A stretch of DNA of 64,000 nucleotides from Clostridium sp. C105KSO13. Lineage in GTDB: Bacteria > Bacillota > Clostridia > Lachnospirales > Lachnospiraceae. A program made the position numbers and the translations under genes. Positions within the stretch are counted from its first letter, which is position 1. Every line of letters starts with the position of its first letter. The notes under the pieces were generated by a model that saw only the letters and a program-made list of their open reading frames with translations, was not told the DNA's origin and made no database searches. Below, one piece after another: positions 54,212-62,933 of the stretch. The stretch is from positions 27,123 to 91,122 of the forward strand of contig NZ_FBWL01000162.1 in the NCBI RefSeq assembly GCF_001517425.1. The letters run 5' to 3'.

Positions 54212-54961
54212 ATGGATTATAGTAATATTCCGCATGGTGACATGCCAGGAGATGTGATTAAAATTGAAGAAAGCCATGTTAAAAAGGCGAATGTGATTAT
54301 GCCTAAGTTGATGGAACATATTCGAGGTCTGAAAGAAGAGGGAAAAGAAAAAATTGTAGTTTCAGTATGTGGAGGATCTGGCGTAGGAAAATCGGAGACA
54401 GCATCACTTCTTTCATATATGCTTTGCAATGAAGGGCTGAAAAGCTATACCATGTCAGGAGACAATTATCCATATCGCATACCGTCGGAAAATGACAACG
54501 AACGGCTTAAGGTTTTTGAAAAGGGAGGAAGGGAAGCATTAGTTAATTACCTCGGTACAGATCAGGAGATTGATTTTAGAATGGTTAATCAGATTATTGA
54601 TTCCTTTAAATCAGGAAAATCAAAAATAAAATTGAAGCGTATGGGGAGAAGTAAAGATGAACTGTGGTTTGAGGAAGTGGATTTTTCTGATACTTGTATT
54701 CTAATGCTGGAATGGACACATGGCAATAGCGATTATTTGACAGGAATAGATGTAGCAATCCTATTAAACAGTACCCCTAAGGAAACGCTAGATCATCGTA
54801 AAGCAAGAAATCGCGACGGTTCTGTAGACAGTCCATTTACTTCTATGGTATTGGAAATTGAGCAGGGAAAATTAAAAAGTCAGGCGCACAAAGCGAAAAT
54901 TATAGTAACTAAATCAGGAAAAATTGTGCCTTATTCTACATATTTACAGATTATGGAATAG
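54212..54961 (+). CDS. P-loop kinase of the uridine-kinase-like group (249 aa)
   Basis: AAGGAGAGATAATT precedes the ATG. Walker A is GGSGVGKS at residues 54-61, followed by 'SLLSYMLCNEGLKSYTMSGD' with a Asp-containing second motif and 'DNYPYR' like the phosphoribulokinase/uridine kinase group. 'LMLEWTHGNSDYL' holds a possible catalytic acid. It is not a known sugar kinase; candidates are small-molecule kinases. In the operon it may phosphorylate the sugar or alcohol released by the hydrolases. Confidence 0.65.
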   Translation: MDYSNIPHGDMPGDVIKIEESHVKKANVIMPKLMEHIRGLKEEGKEKIVVSVCGGSGVGKSETASLLSYMLCNEGLKSYTMSGDNYPYRIPSENDNERLKVFEKGGREALVNYLGTDQEIDFRMVNQIIDSFKSGKSKIKLKRMGRSKDELWFEEVDFSDTCILMLEWTHGNSDYLTGIDVAILLNSTPKETLDHRKARNRDGSVDSPFTSMVLEIEQGKLKSQAHKAKIIVTKSGKIVPYSTYLQIME

Positions 54962-54998
54962 GGGATGGGTATTAAGATAGAAGGGAAGGCCAAAGATT

Positions 54999-55832
54999 AT
55001 GAGTAAAAATGAAATTGTACAGATTTCAGAGGGGATTTATCAGATTAAATATTATTGGCTTGGACTGGCGGATGTGTATATGTATCTAATTATTGGTGGC
55101 GAAAAAGCATTGCTTATTGATACAGGTTTTTCAAACACTCATGCACGTGAATACGTACAAAGTGTAACGGAGTTGCCTGTGGAAGTAGTAAATACGCATG
55201 GACATTTTGACCATATCGGCGGTAATAGTGAGTTTGATAAAATTTATATGTCGAAAGAGGACTGGGAAACTGCAAAACTACACTCTGATTATGAGATATT
55301 AAAAGAAATGCTGAACCATTATGAAAAAGCAGTTCCTGCAATCAATACACTCTTTGGAAATGCAAAGATTAGGAAAGAGGCAGAACAAAGCATACATGTT
55401 AAGAAATTTAACCCACTGCCTTTGCCAGAGAAAGGGTATTTTGAACTGGGAAACCGCAAAGTTTTATACTTAAAAACACCGGGGCATACAATAGGGAGTA
55501 TCTGCCTGTGGGATGAGCAGACAAAAACATTTTTTCCGGGGGATATGCTATGTGAAGAGGGAGTGCTGCTTGGTTTTGAACATTCTTCCAGTGTCAGTGG
55601 ATACAGAGATTCTATCACTAAGATGCAAGTGTTTTACAAACAGCATGACGGTTATCAGATTTTACCATCTCATCATCAAGTGCCGGTTAAGGCGGACATT
55701 TTTGAACGGTATTTGGATTTGTGTGACAATATTATTTCGGGAAAATATAAAGGAATTTATGTAGATGATGGGCTTAGCCAAGGGATGTGTGTGAAAAAAA
55801 ATGGGCTGCAGTTAGTATATAACAGAGTATAA
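54999..55832 (+). CDS. Metallo-beta-lactamase-fold hydrolase (277 aa)
   Basis: GAAGGGAAGGCC precedes the ATG. The zinc motif HGHFDH starts at about residue 67 ('NTHGHFDHIGG'). 'LKTPGHTIGS', 'FFPGDML' and 'LPSHHQVPV' provide the remaining ligands. This is the standard MBL hydrolase layout and includes lactonases and glyoxalase II-like enzymes. A role on an ester, thioester or lactone from the substrate is plausible in this operon; no specific substrate can be read. Confidence 0.85.
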   Translation: MSKNEIVQISEGIYQIKYYWLGLADVYMYLIIGGEKALLIDTGFSNTHAREYVQSVTELPVEVVNTHGHFDHIGGNSEFDKIYMSKEDWETAKLHSDYEILKEMLNHYEKAVPAINTLFGNAKIRKEAEQSIHVKKFNPLPLPEKGYFELGNRKVLYLKTPGHTIGSICLWDEQTKTFFPGDMLCEEGVLLGFEHSSSVSGYRDSITKMQVFYKQHDGYQILPSHHQVPVKADIFERYLDLCDNIISGKYKGIYVDDGLSQGMCVKKNGLQLVYNRV

Positions 55833-55842
55833 AAGGGGGAAG

Positions 55843-57324
55843 ATGATGGCGTGTAATGTTATTTTAAATGCTTATCCCGATAGTATCGGCGGAACTTTGC
55901 AAGATATAGCGGATATATTAAATAGAGAAGAATTTAAAGGAGTCTTTTCTACTTTCTATATATTGCCCAGCTTGTTTGTCTCAGATTTGGATAGGGGATT
56001 CTCGATTATTAGTTATGACTTAAATCCAGAACTTGCCACTAAAGAAGCGTTGAATATGATTAAGGACACAGGAATGACCCTGAAGCTGGATTTTGTATTA
56101 AATCACTTATCCATTCAGTCAAAACAGTTCCAGGACATTTTAAAGAATGGACAATTGTCCAAGTATAAGGATTTTTTTATAAACTGGAATACATTTTGGG
56201 CAGGTCATGGATCAATGACCAAGGATGGATACATTCAGCCAAATACAGATTTGATAAAAGATATGTTCTTTCGGAAACCAGGACTACCAATTCTTATGGT
56301 TCCCATGCCAGATGGTACAAAGATCCCTTACTGGAACACTTTTTATCAAGAAGTGGTTGATGAGGGGAGGCAATATCTGGGGCAAATGGATTTGAATATT
56401 AACTCACCGCTTGTGTGGGAATATTATGATGAGGTTCTTCATACTTTGGCGGATTATGGCGCTAAGATTATCAGATTGGATGCTTTCGCATATGCACCAA
56501 AGGAGGTGGGCGCAAAGAATTTTCTGAATGAGCCTGGAACGTGGGAATTATTAGAAAAGGTACAGGAAATGGCGGATAAATACCGTTTGCAGCTGCTGCC
56601 GGAAATACATGCGAGTTATGATGAAAAGACGTATAGGACTTTATCGGAAAAAGGCTATATGACGTATGATTTCTTTTTGCCTGGGCTGATTATCGATGCT
56701 TTGGAGAATAAAAGCGGTAATATGCTGGTTTCGTGGGCAGTGGAGCTGTGGCAAAATCAAATACAAACGGTAAATATGCTAGGGTGCCATGACGGGATTC
56801 CGCTTCTTGATTTGAAAGGAATGCTCCCAGATGAAAGAATTCAACAGTTGATAGACGTAGTAGTCAAGCGCGGTGGGTATGTAAAGAATCTTCATGGAAA
56901 AAAGAATATTTATTATCAAGTTAATGCCACTTATTATAGTGCGCTTGGAGAAGATGAAAAGAAGATGTTGCTTGCAAGGGCAATTCAAATGTTTATGCCA
57001 GGTACTCCTCAGGTCTGGTACCTGGATTTGTTTGCAGGGAAAAATGATTATGAAGCGGTTCGGCGGTCTGGTGAGGGCGGGCACAAAGAAATTAACAGAA
57101 CAAATCTATCAATTGCCGAGATAACGAAACGTATTAAATTACCGATTGTTCAGAAACAAATAGAGTTACTCAGAATGCGGAATAACTGCAAAGCTTTTGC
57201 GGATGGTGCAGATTTTAAAGTGAAATGTGAAAAAAGTAAAATCTGGTTTTTATGGACGAATGGAAAGGAATCGGCCAAGTTAGAAGCTGATTTGAAAACA
57301 TTAGAATACAAAATATCATTTTAA
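55843..57324 (+). CDS. GH13 sucrose-phosphorylase-like enzyme (493 aa)
   Basis: GGGGGAAG precedes ATG 55843. The barrel begins 'LNAYPDSIGGTLQDIADIL', which is the start pattern of the GH13_18 group (sucrose phosphorylase and relatives), and has 'MTLKLDFVLNHLS'. The catalytic triad is visible: D213 in 'RLDAFAYA', E254 in 'LPEIHASY' and D317 in 'GCHDGIPLLD'. Full length for the group. The group phosphorolyses alpha-glucosides to glucose 1-phosphate plus an acceptor. The residues that fix the acceptor differ from classic sucrose phosphorylase, so the substrate is uncertain. It is the only glycoside enzyme of the operon. Confidence 0.82.
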   Translation: MMACNVILNAYPDSIGGTLQDIADILNREEFKGVFSTFYILPSLFVSDLDRGFSIISYDLNPELATKEALNMIKDTGMTLKLDFVLNHLSIQSKQFQDILKNGQLSKYKDFFINWNTFWAGHGSMTKDGYIQPNTDLIKDMFFRKPGLPILMVPMPDGTKIPYWNTFYQEVVDEGRQYLGQMDLNINSPLVWEYYDEVLHTLADYGAKIIRLDAFAYAPKEVGAKNFLNEPGTWELLEKVQEMADKYRLQLLPEIHASYDEKTYRTLSEKGYMTYDFFLPGLIIDALENKSGNMLVSWAVELWQNQIQTVNMLGCHDGIPLLDLKGMLPDERIQQLIDVVVKRGGYVKNLHGKKNIYYQVNATYYSALGEDEKKMLLARAIQMFMPGTPQVWYLDLFAGKNDYEAVRRSGEGGHKEINRTNLSIAEITKRIKLPIVQKQIELLRMRNNCKAFADGADFKVKCEKSKIWFLWTNGKESAKLEADLKTLEYKISF

Positions 57325-57340
57325 AGCAAGGGAGACAAAA

Positions 57341-58135
57341 ATGGCATATATTAGTTTAAACTTCAAATCGAAAGAATTGGTAAGAGGAGTATCAGCAGAG
57401 GTAATATTACCTACTGACTGTATGGCAGGGATGGAAATACCAACACCTTATAAAACACTTTACTTTTTGCCGGGGTATGGAGCGGACAGCACTGAAATTT
57501 TACAATATTTAGAGTTAAGGAGCCAAAGTGAATTAAAAGGGATTGCGATTGTAATTGTCAATGGTGAAAATGCCTTTTATATAGATCAGCCAGACTATAA
57601 CCTAAATTATAGTAAGTTTATAGGTGAGGAACTTATAGAGGTGACGAGAAAATTGCTTCCCCTGTCTCACAGGAGAGAGGATACATTTCTTGGCGGAATA
57701 TCAATGGGAGGTTATGGGGCTTTATATAATGGAGCAAGATATCATGAAACTTTCTCAAAGGTTGTTGCACTTTCACCATGTGTAGATCCATATGATGTTA
57801 TGGTTTGTAATCCGGTTTCTGGATTTTCAGAGAAACTTTTTAACAGATTATTTGGAAATAAAAGAATGTATGATAATTTGGGGTATAACCTTTTAGAACA
57901 GTACACGAGCAAGGAGTTCTGTCAAGATATATTCCTATTTTGTGGGAAAGATGATTTTATTGTTTATCAACAGGATAAAAAATTTGTGGAGGAATTGAGG
58001 AACAGCAAGGTGCCAGTTACATATATGGAAACGGAGGGAAATCATGATATCTATACGTGGAGTAAAGCACTAGATGCAGCATTTTCATATTTAATTGATA
58101 TTCCGGAAGGAACAAGAAATTGCTTAAAGATATAG
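57341..58135 (+). CDS. Esterase of the S-formylglutathione-hydrolase/CE1 type (264 aa)
   Basis: CAAGGGAGACAAAA precedes the ATG. 'YKTLYFLPGYGAD' forms the oxyanion region and GISMGGYG the nucleophile elbow (S121). 'FCGKDDFIV' and 'EGNHDIYTW' give the acid and the histidine. There is no signal peptide, so it acts in the cytoplasm. It is the third esterase of the operon and differs clearly from the first one. It may remove acetyl or other acyl groups from sugars. Confidence 0.8.
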   Translation: MAYISLNFKSKELVRGVSAEVILPTDCMAGMEIPTPYKTLYFLPGYGADSTEILQYLELRSQSELKGIAIVIVNGENAFYIDQPDYNLNYSKFIGEELIEVTRKLLPLSHRREDTFLGGISMGGYGALYNGARYHETFSKVVALSPCVDPYDVMVCNPVSGFSEKLFNRLFGNKRMYDNLGYNLLEQYTSKEFCQDIFLFCGKDDFIVYQQDKKFVEELRNSKVPVTYMETEGNHDIYTWSKALDAAFSYLIDIPEGTRNCLKI

Positions 58136-58159
58136 GAGTGAAATGAGTGGAATGTGGAG

Positions 58160-59278
58160 ATGGAATATTTAGGAAAGGATATAAAAAAATTAGGATTTGG
58201 CTTTATGAGACTTCCTCAAAAGGAGGGAGTTATTGATATTGATCAGGTTAAGTCTATGGTTGATATGTATCTGGAAGCAGGGTTTACATACTTTGACACT
58301 GCGTGGGCGTATACGGGAAGTGAGGATGCTATTCGCCAGGCATTAGTAGAGCGTTATCCGAGAGAAAACTATCAATTAGCTACTAAGAATTCGGCTTGGA
58401 TACAATGCAGGAATAGAGAAGATGCGATTAGGCAGTTTACTGAATCTTTGGAGCAGACCAGGGCAGGTTATTTTGATTTTTATCTGTTACATAATCTGGG
58501 AGAAGGAAGAACAAAATTCTTTGATGATTTTGATATGTGGGGATTTGTACAGGAGCAAAAGAAAGAGGGAAAAATTAAACATGTTGGATTTTCTTTTCAC
58601 TCAACACCAAAAGAATTAGAGAAAATTTTAATTGAACATCCGGAAGTCGAATTTGTTCAGTTACAGATTAATTATGCAGATTGGGAAAGTCCGGCGGTAC
58701 AGTCAAGGGAGTGCTACGAAATCGTCCGCAAATATAAAAAACCTATAGTTATTATGGAACCAGTGAAAGGTGGAATGCTTGCGACACCGCCAGCTATAGT
58801 TGAAGATATATTCAAAAAAGCTAATCCAGAGGCTTCAAATGCATCATGGGCCATTCGGTTTGCGGCAAGTTTGGAGGGGGTTATTACAGTTCTATCAGGA
58901 ATGAGTAATATCGGGCAGATGAAGGATAACTTGTCTTATATGAAAGGCTTTCAACCGCTTTCTGTTAGGGAGAAAAGGATTCTGGAGGATGCACGTAGAG
59001 CATTGAATCAAATTCCGCTAATTCAATGCACAACATGTAATTATTGTGCAAAGGTCTGTCCAATGCATATTGGTATTTCAGGCTCTTTTACGGCCATGAA
59101 TTATTTGACTTTGTTTAATGTAAGGGAAGCAGCTAAGAATCAGGAGCAGTGGTTAGTAGCCGGACATGGACTTAACAGTGCAGAAGAGTGCATCGAATGC
59201 GGTAAGTGTGAAAAGGTTTGCCCACAGCATATTGATATTAGGAACGAACTTAAGAAGATACGAGAAGCTTTGGGATAA
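58160..59278 (+). CDS. Aldo/keto reductase with C-terminal 4Fe-4S ferredoxin domain (372 aa)
   Basis: The start is preferred at ATG 58160 (the product begins MEYLGKDIKKLGFGFMRLP); an in-frame GTG lies two codons upstream. The barrel has 'FDTAWAYTGSEDAIRQAL' (catalytic Asp/Tyr region), 'YFDFYLLHNL' and 'GFSFHSTPKEL'. The C-terminus has two iron-sulphur motifs, 'CTTCNYCAKVCP' from about residue 290 and 'CIECGKCEKVCP' from about 344. Such enzymes are common in anaerobes and use ferredoxin-linked electrons. It closes the operon and probably reduces a keto-sugar or aldehyde product. Confidence 0.85.
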   Translation: MEYLGKDIKKLGFGFMRLPQKEGVIDIDQVKSMVDMYLEAGFTYFDTAWAYTGSEDAIRQALVERYPRENYQLATKNSAWIQCRNREDAIRQFTESLEQTRAGYFDFYLLHNLGEGRTKFFDDFDMWGFVQEQKKEGKIKHVGFSFHSTPKELEKILIEHPEVEFVQLQINYADWESPAVQSRECYEIVRKYKKPIVIMEPVKGGMLATPPAIVEDIFKKANPEASNASWAIRFAASLEGVITVLSGMSNIGQMKDNLSYMKGFQPLSVREKRILEDARRALNQIPLIQCTTCNYCAKVCPMHIGISGSFTAMNYLTLFNVREAAKNQEQWLVAGHGLNSAEECIECGKCEKVCPQHIDIRNELKKIREALG

Positions 59279-59384
59279 CCTCGGTATGTTTTAATTAATT
59301 GAGATAAAATAAAATGAGGTCTAGGGAGGGATATAGATAGAAGTACCCGAAATGTGAGATAACAATTTAAATTAGTTGTAAAAT

Positions 59385-59424
59385 AGACAGACTTAGCTAT
59401 TTTGGTCAGTTAGGTCTGTCTTTT
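59385..59424 (+). terminator. Terminator of the cargo operon
   Basis: AGACAGAC (59385-59392) pairs with GTCTGTCT (59414-59421), with extra partial pairing inside, followed by TTT. It lies about 105 bases after the reductase stop. Confidence 0.7.
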
Positions 59425-59485
59425 CATATTTTTAAAAGAGGTTGTCATTTGCCTGGTATTTGGCAGTGCAATAATAGTTGCACCT

Positions 59486-59545
59486 AATATACTGCTTTCG
59501 TTGCATTCCAAGGAGAACCTTGAAAAAACAAAGGAGCAGTATATT
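59486..59545. repeat. Inverted repeat in the gap after the cargo
   Basis: AATATACTGCT (59486-59496) is the exact complement of AGCAGTATATT (59535-59545), separated by 38 bases. The gap 59279-59901 contains this repeat, the operon terminator and a leader before the sigma gene, but no supported gene. A 69-codon frame starting at TTG 59545 is doubtful because its product has no recognisable features. Confidence 0.55.
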
Positions 59546-59805
59546 TGCCTGAAAACTTAAGAAAAACTAAAAATATATTTGAAATTCAATATGGTGTTAT
59601 AACTCTTGACGGAGTTATGACACTTTTTTTTGCGACAAAATTCAACAAAATAATATATGAACAATACAGGAAGGCAACAATCAGAGCACCGCCATACTTC
59701 GATTTGATTTTTTTGAAATTCAAATCGGAGGTAAAGAAAGATAGATTGCAATAAAACAGAAAAATTAGTTGAATTCAAACATTTTTTAAAAAGTTTTCTT
59801 CCAGA

Positions 59806-59866
59806 CCCGAACATTCGGGTATTCCCATTCGGGACTAAGAGTGAAAGGGGAACAATAATTTCACTC
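59806..59866 (+). promoter_or_regulatory. Structured leader before the sigma factor gene
   Basis: CCCGAA-ca-TTCGGG (59806-59819) is a compact hairpin; a second TTCGGG at 59828-59833 could compete for the CCCGAA arm. Next, GAGTGAAA (59839-59846) pairs with TTTCACTC (59859-59866). Alternative pairing of this kind is typical of attenuator leaders. The gene starts 36 bases later. Confidence 0.5.
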
Positions 59867-59901
59867 ATGCCTTTGTGGAACGGGAAGGAGGTGAACTCGA
59901 T

Positions 59902-60342
59902 ATGAGGGAATCCTCTTCCTATGATGAGATGACAGTACGGAATCAATTTGACCGGGTATGTAAGCTGGCTTTAGAGGGCGAAGCCGCAGATTATTGTCGG
60001 CATATGGTTTATAGACAGAATCACGAGGTGATGCTGTCAGAGCTGTCAGATAGTGAACTTGGCAAACTGTCCACAGTGGACGAATATGAGTTGGACAGCC
60101 AATGGTATAAGGTGCTTGGCTACGATATAGAAGTCAGAGACAGCCTGATTGCGGAGGCATTGGAGATACTTACTGAAAAACGGAGAAATGTAGTTTTATT
60201 GTCGTATTTCATGGATATGAGTGATGCGGAGATTGCCAGAAAAATGAAGCTGGTGCGCAGTACAGTCCATGAACACCGCAGACGTTCACTGGAACAATTA
60301 AAAGAAATTCTGGAGGGAAACGTAAATGAGAAACGGAAATAA
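59902..60342 (+). CDS. Sigma-70-family regulator of the integration module (146 aa)
   Basis: GGAGGTGAACTCGAT precedes ATG 59902. The N-terminal half resembles a shortened region 2; the C-terminal 'ILTEKRRNVVLLSYFMDMSD' and 'AEIARKMKLVRSTVHEHRRR' are region 4 with its HTH. This protein and the next one correspond to the Orf7/Orf8 pair near the recombination genes of Tn916-type elements. It probably controls excision or transfer gene expression. It overlaps the next gene by 17 bases. Confidence 0.8.
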   Translation: MRESSSYDEMTVRNQFDRVCKLALEGEAADYCRHMVYRQNHEVMLSELSDSELGKLSTVDEYELDSQWYKVLGYDIEVRDSLIAEALEILTEKRRNVVLLSYFMDMSDAEIARKMKLVRSTVHEHRRRSLEQLKEILEGNVNEKRK

Positions 60343-60577
60343 CCATACGTGTGAAAGCGGTTTGCTACCATTTCATATTATTAAGGCGGCATCCGAAGGA
60401 GATACGTTATCAATCAACGAAGTGCTTGACCACTATAAAGGATACATAGCAAACCTGTCTACCAGACGAATGTATGACGAATATGGGAATGTACATTACT
60501 GCGTGGATGAGACATTGCGGAGACGTTTGGAAACGAAGCTGATTACTAAGATATTGAAATTCAAGATTGTACGCTAA
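60326..60577 (+). CDS. Orf8-like helix-turn-helix protein (83 aa)
   Basis: GGAGGGAAACGTAA precedes the ATG. 'LLPFHIIKAASEGDTLSINE' followed by 'VLDHYKGYIANLSTRRMYDE' is the typical sequence of the small HTH protein in the recombination module of conjugative transposons. 'YGNVHYCVDETLRRRLETKL' completes the conserved region. It is coupled to the sigma gene. It may be a transcription or excision regulator. Confidence 0.8.
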   Translation: MRNGNNHTCESGLLPFHIIKAASEGDTLSINEVLDHYKGYIANLSTRRMYDEYGNVHYCVDETLRRRLETKLITKILKFKIVR

Positions 60578-60716
60578 GTAACTGTGGACGGGATACCCTT
60601 TCTATCCGTCTATGGCTGTTGGCGTAATTTGCACCTTGACAAATGAATATTTATCCTGCAGGACATATGAAACAGTGGAGCCTTGCAACAGATACGCCAT
60701 GACTGCCTGTGTGTGG

Positions 60717-60743
60717 AACTTTGCGACATCGTGTCGCAAAGTT
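60717..60743. repeat. Perfect palindrome, copy 2 of a two-copy element
   Basis: AACTTTGCGACA, a TCG spacer, then TGTCGCAAAGTT: 12-base perfect arms. With two mismatches the pairing continues outwards (TGTGTGG / TTCCCACA), so the whole is a 19-pair stem. A related copy is at 15617-15643. It lies in the gap 60578-60973, which carries no supportable gene; some stretches in that gap look like decayed coding sequence. Confidence 0.7.
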
Positions 60744-60973
60744 TCCCACATTGTAAACGATGAAATGCTCTGTACGGCATTGAAGTAAAGGTACGAGCGG
60801 AATATATCTGGTTGCAGCCAGAGAATCGGGAACTCTGTGGCGATGATACTGCTTCTGATAATGATACTTCCGGAGGTAGCTGCTCCGGTCTGAAAAGATG
60901 GTGAGATACCAATGAGGCCATATTCCGAGGCTGTCTGCAGGATTATTTTTTTAAATAGCGAAAGGGTATTATT

Positions 60974-61123
60974 ATGGAAGGAAAGAAATTATTGAGATAT
61001 AGTATGCAGTTATCAATGTTAAAACAATTACTTTCATTAAAGTTAATCAACAATACAGAATACGCTATGATTGAGAAAAGACTAATGAAAGATTATGGTG
61101 TTATATCCAATATAACTGCTTGA
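60974..61123 (+). CDS. SHOCT-like small protein (49 aa)
   Basis: GCGAAAGGG lies before ATG 60974 and the frame is open to TGA 61121. The product contains 'QLSMLKQLLSLKLINNTEYA' and 'MIEKRLMKDYGVISN', the short SHOCT-like motif (helix-turn-helix of 'L..LL..G.I...EYE..K..L'). Short genes with this sequence lie directly before large serine recombinase genes in related elements. Its stop codon is part of the recombinase promoter. Confidence 0.7.
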   Translation: MEGKKLLRYSMQLSMLKQLLSLKLINNTEYAMIEKRLMKDYGVISNITA

Positions 61124-61148
61124 CGGAATACGTGTATTGCATTATAAT
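61120..61148 (+). promoter_or_regulatory. Promoter of the serine recombinase gene
   Basis: TTGACG (61120-61125), 17 bases, TATAAT (61143-61148): one base from the full sigma-A consensus. It drives the recombinase gene 49 bases downstream independent of the upstream genes. Confidence 0.75.
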
Positions 61149-61196
61149 GATAATATCAACACTACGAAAGGAACACAATAAAGAGGAGGGGATAAA

Positions 61197-62933
61197 GTGG
61201 AAATAGAAGTAATCAAAGCAAATGATCCATTTGACAGTTCCTCAAAGGGCAGAAAAATTGAACGCCTACGAGTAGCAGCATATTGTCGTGTAAGCACAGA
61301 TGATGAAGATCAGATAAAAAGTTATAATTCTATGGTTACGTATTATACAGACTTAATAAAGAACAATAGGGAATGGATTTTTGCAGGCGTGTTTGCAGAT
61401 AGAGCCATAACAGGAACTAAGACGGATAAGAGGGAAGAGTTCCAGAGATTGATTCAGGAATGTTTGTCGGGTAATATAGATATGGTTATTGCTAAGAGCA
61501 TCCCACGATTTGCGAGAAATACGCTGGACACGTTGAAATATGTGAGGATGTTAAAAGAGAGAGGCATTGCAGTTTATTTTGAGGTCGAGAAAATTAATAC
61601 CATGAAGGATGGGGAATTTTTGATGACCATATTAAGTTCAGTGGCACAGCAAGAAGTGGAAAATACTTCAGCATATGTAAAAAAAGGCTTAAAGATGAAA
61701 ATGAAGCGTGGAGAGTTGGTTGGCTTTCAGGGATGTCTCGGATATGATTATGATGTGATAACCAAAACACTCTCAATCAACGAAGAAGGTGCAAAGGTGG
61801 TGCGCTATATATTTGATAGGTATGTAGCGGGCGCTGGAAGTACGATGATTGCCAGAGAACTGAATGAACAGGGGCATTTGACTATTAAGGGTAATTCTTG
61901 GGTATCATCAAGTGTTATGGGCATTATCAATAATGAGAAATACAAAGGGGATATTTTACTAGGTAAGACTTTTACCGTAGACCCGATTTCAAAACGAAGA
62001 TTAGAAAACTTAGGTGAAGAGGACCGATTTTATATTCGTGATCACCATGAGCCTATCATATCAGAAGAAACATTTGCTAGAGCGCAGGAAATACGAAGTC
62101 GTAGAAATGGTAATCGAAAATCAGCAACCGTTGGAAAAAGAGAAAAATTCAGCAGACAGTTTGCATTTAGTTGTATGTTGGAATGTGGCTTCTGTGGAGC
62201 GAGCCTATCACGCAGGCGATGGCATAGCAGTTCAAAGTATAAGAAAACCATCTGGCAATGTGTAAAGTCTACTAAAGAAGGAAAGAGATTCTGCCCTGAC
62301 AGTAAAGGGATTCCAGAGCAGGTTATAGAAGAAGCATTTGTCGAATCATATCGGATGTTATGTGTAGACAATAGAGATGTCTTGGAAGAATTTCTTAAAA
62401 GGATAGAGAGAACTTTAAATGAAAACTCTCTGGAAGATAAAATTGCAAAGCAACAAAAAAGTGTGGACAATATCCAGGCGAAGCGTAAAATGCTATTAGA
62501 TAAGTTTTTGAATGGAGTTGTGACACAGGATATTTATGAAGAAACTGATGTGGGGCTGGAAAGAAAACTTTCTAATGCGAAAGCTCAACTTAAGATGCTT
62601 GAAGGAGAAATAATAGATGAAAATTCTTTACAACGGAGATTGTCAGATTTTAAAAAGGCATTATCAAAAAATGAAGTGCTGGAGGAGTTTGACAGAGGAA
62701 TATTCGAGAGTATAATCGAAAAGGTTATAGTCGGCGGAATAGATGAAGATGGAAATAAAGATCCCTATATGTTAACTTTCATATATAAAACAGGAATGAA
62801 AAATGAAATTGGAAATGCCAAAGAGCGTTTTGGCAAGACGAATGGTGCGGTGGATAAAGCTAAAGAATTGTGTTCCCATATCACAAACGAGGTTAAGGAA
62901 GTGTGTTCCTTTGTTAGTGACAACACACGTTGA
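61197..62933 (+). CDS. Large serine recombinase, probable ICE integrase (578 aa)
   Basis: GAGGAGGGGATAAA precedes GTG 61197. The catalytic serine is S33 in 'AAYCRVSTDD', with 'FADRAITGTKTDKREEFQRL' and 'KSIPRFARNTLDTLKYVRML' as the resolvase-domain motifs. The recombinase domain follows from about 165 ('GFQGCLGYDYD', 'IARELNEQGHLTIKG'), then a zinc-ribbon ('CMLECGFCG', 'WQC') and a coiled coil. Full length for the TndX/TnpX group. It replaces the tyrosine integrase of Tn1549, as in Tn5397. It would integrate and excise the element. Confidence 0.92.
   Translation: MEIEVIKANDPFDSSSKGRKIERLRVAAYCRVSTDDEDQIKSYNSMVTYYTDLIKNNREWIFAGVFADRAITGTKTDKREEFQRLIQECLSGNIDMVIAKSIPRFARNTLDTLKYVRMLKERGIAVYFEVEKINTMKDGEFLMTILSSVAQQEVENTSAYVKKGLKMKMKRGELVGFQGCLGYDYDVITKTLSINEEGAKVVRYIFDRYVAGAGSTMIARELNEQGHLTIKGNSWVSSSVMGIINNEKYKGDILLGKTFTVDPISKRRLENLGEEDRFYIRDHHEPIISEETFARAQEIRSRRNGNRKSATVGKREKFSRQFAFSCMLECGFCGASLSRRRWHSSSKYKKTIWQCVKSTKEGKRFCPDSKGIPEQVIEEAFVESYRMLCVDNRDVLEEFLKRIERTLNENSLEDKIAKQQKSVDNIQAKRKMLLDKFLNGVVTQDIYEETDVGLERKLSNAKAQLKMLEGEIIDENSLQRRLSDFKKALSKNEVLEEFDRGIFESIIEKVIVGGIDEDGNKDPYMLTFIYKTGMKNEIGNAKERFGKTNGAVDKAKELCSHITNEVKEVCSFVSDNTR

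Noticed and set aside
59545..59754. 69-codon frame starting with TTG after the cargo operon
   Set aside because: Ribosome-like AAAGGAG is present, but the product has no recognisable feature and the frame lies in AT-rich spacer with an inverted repeat.
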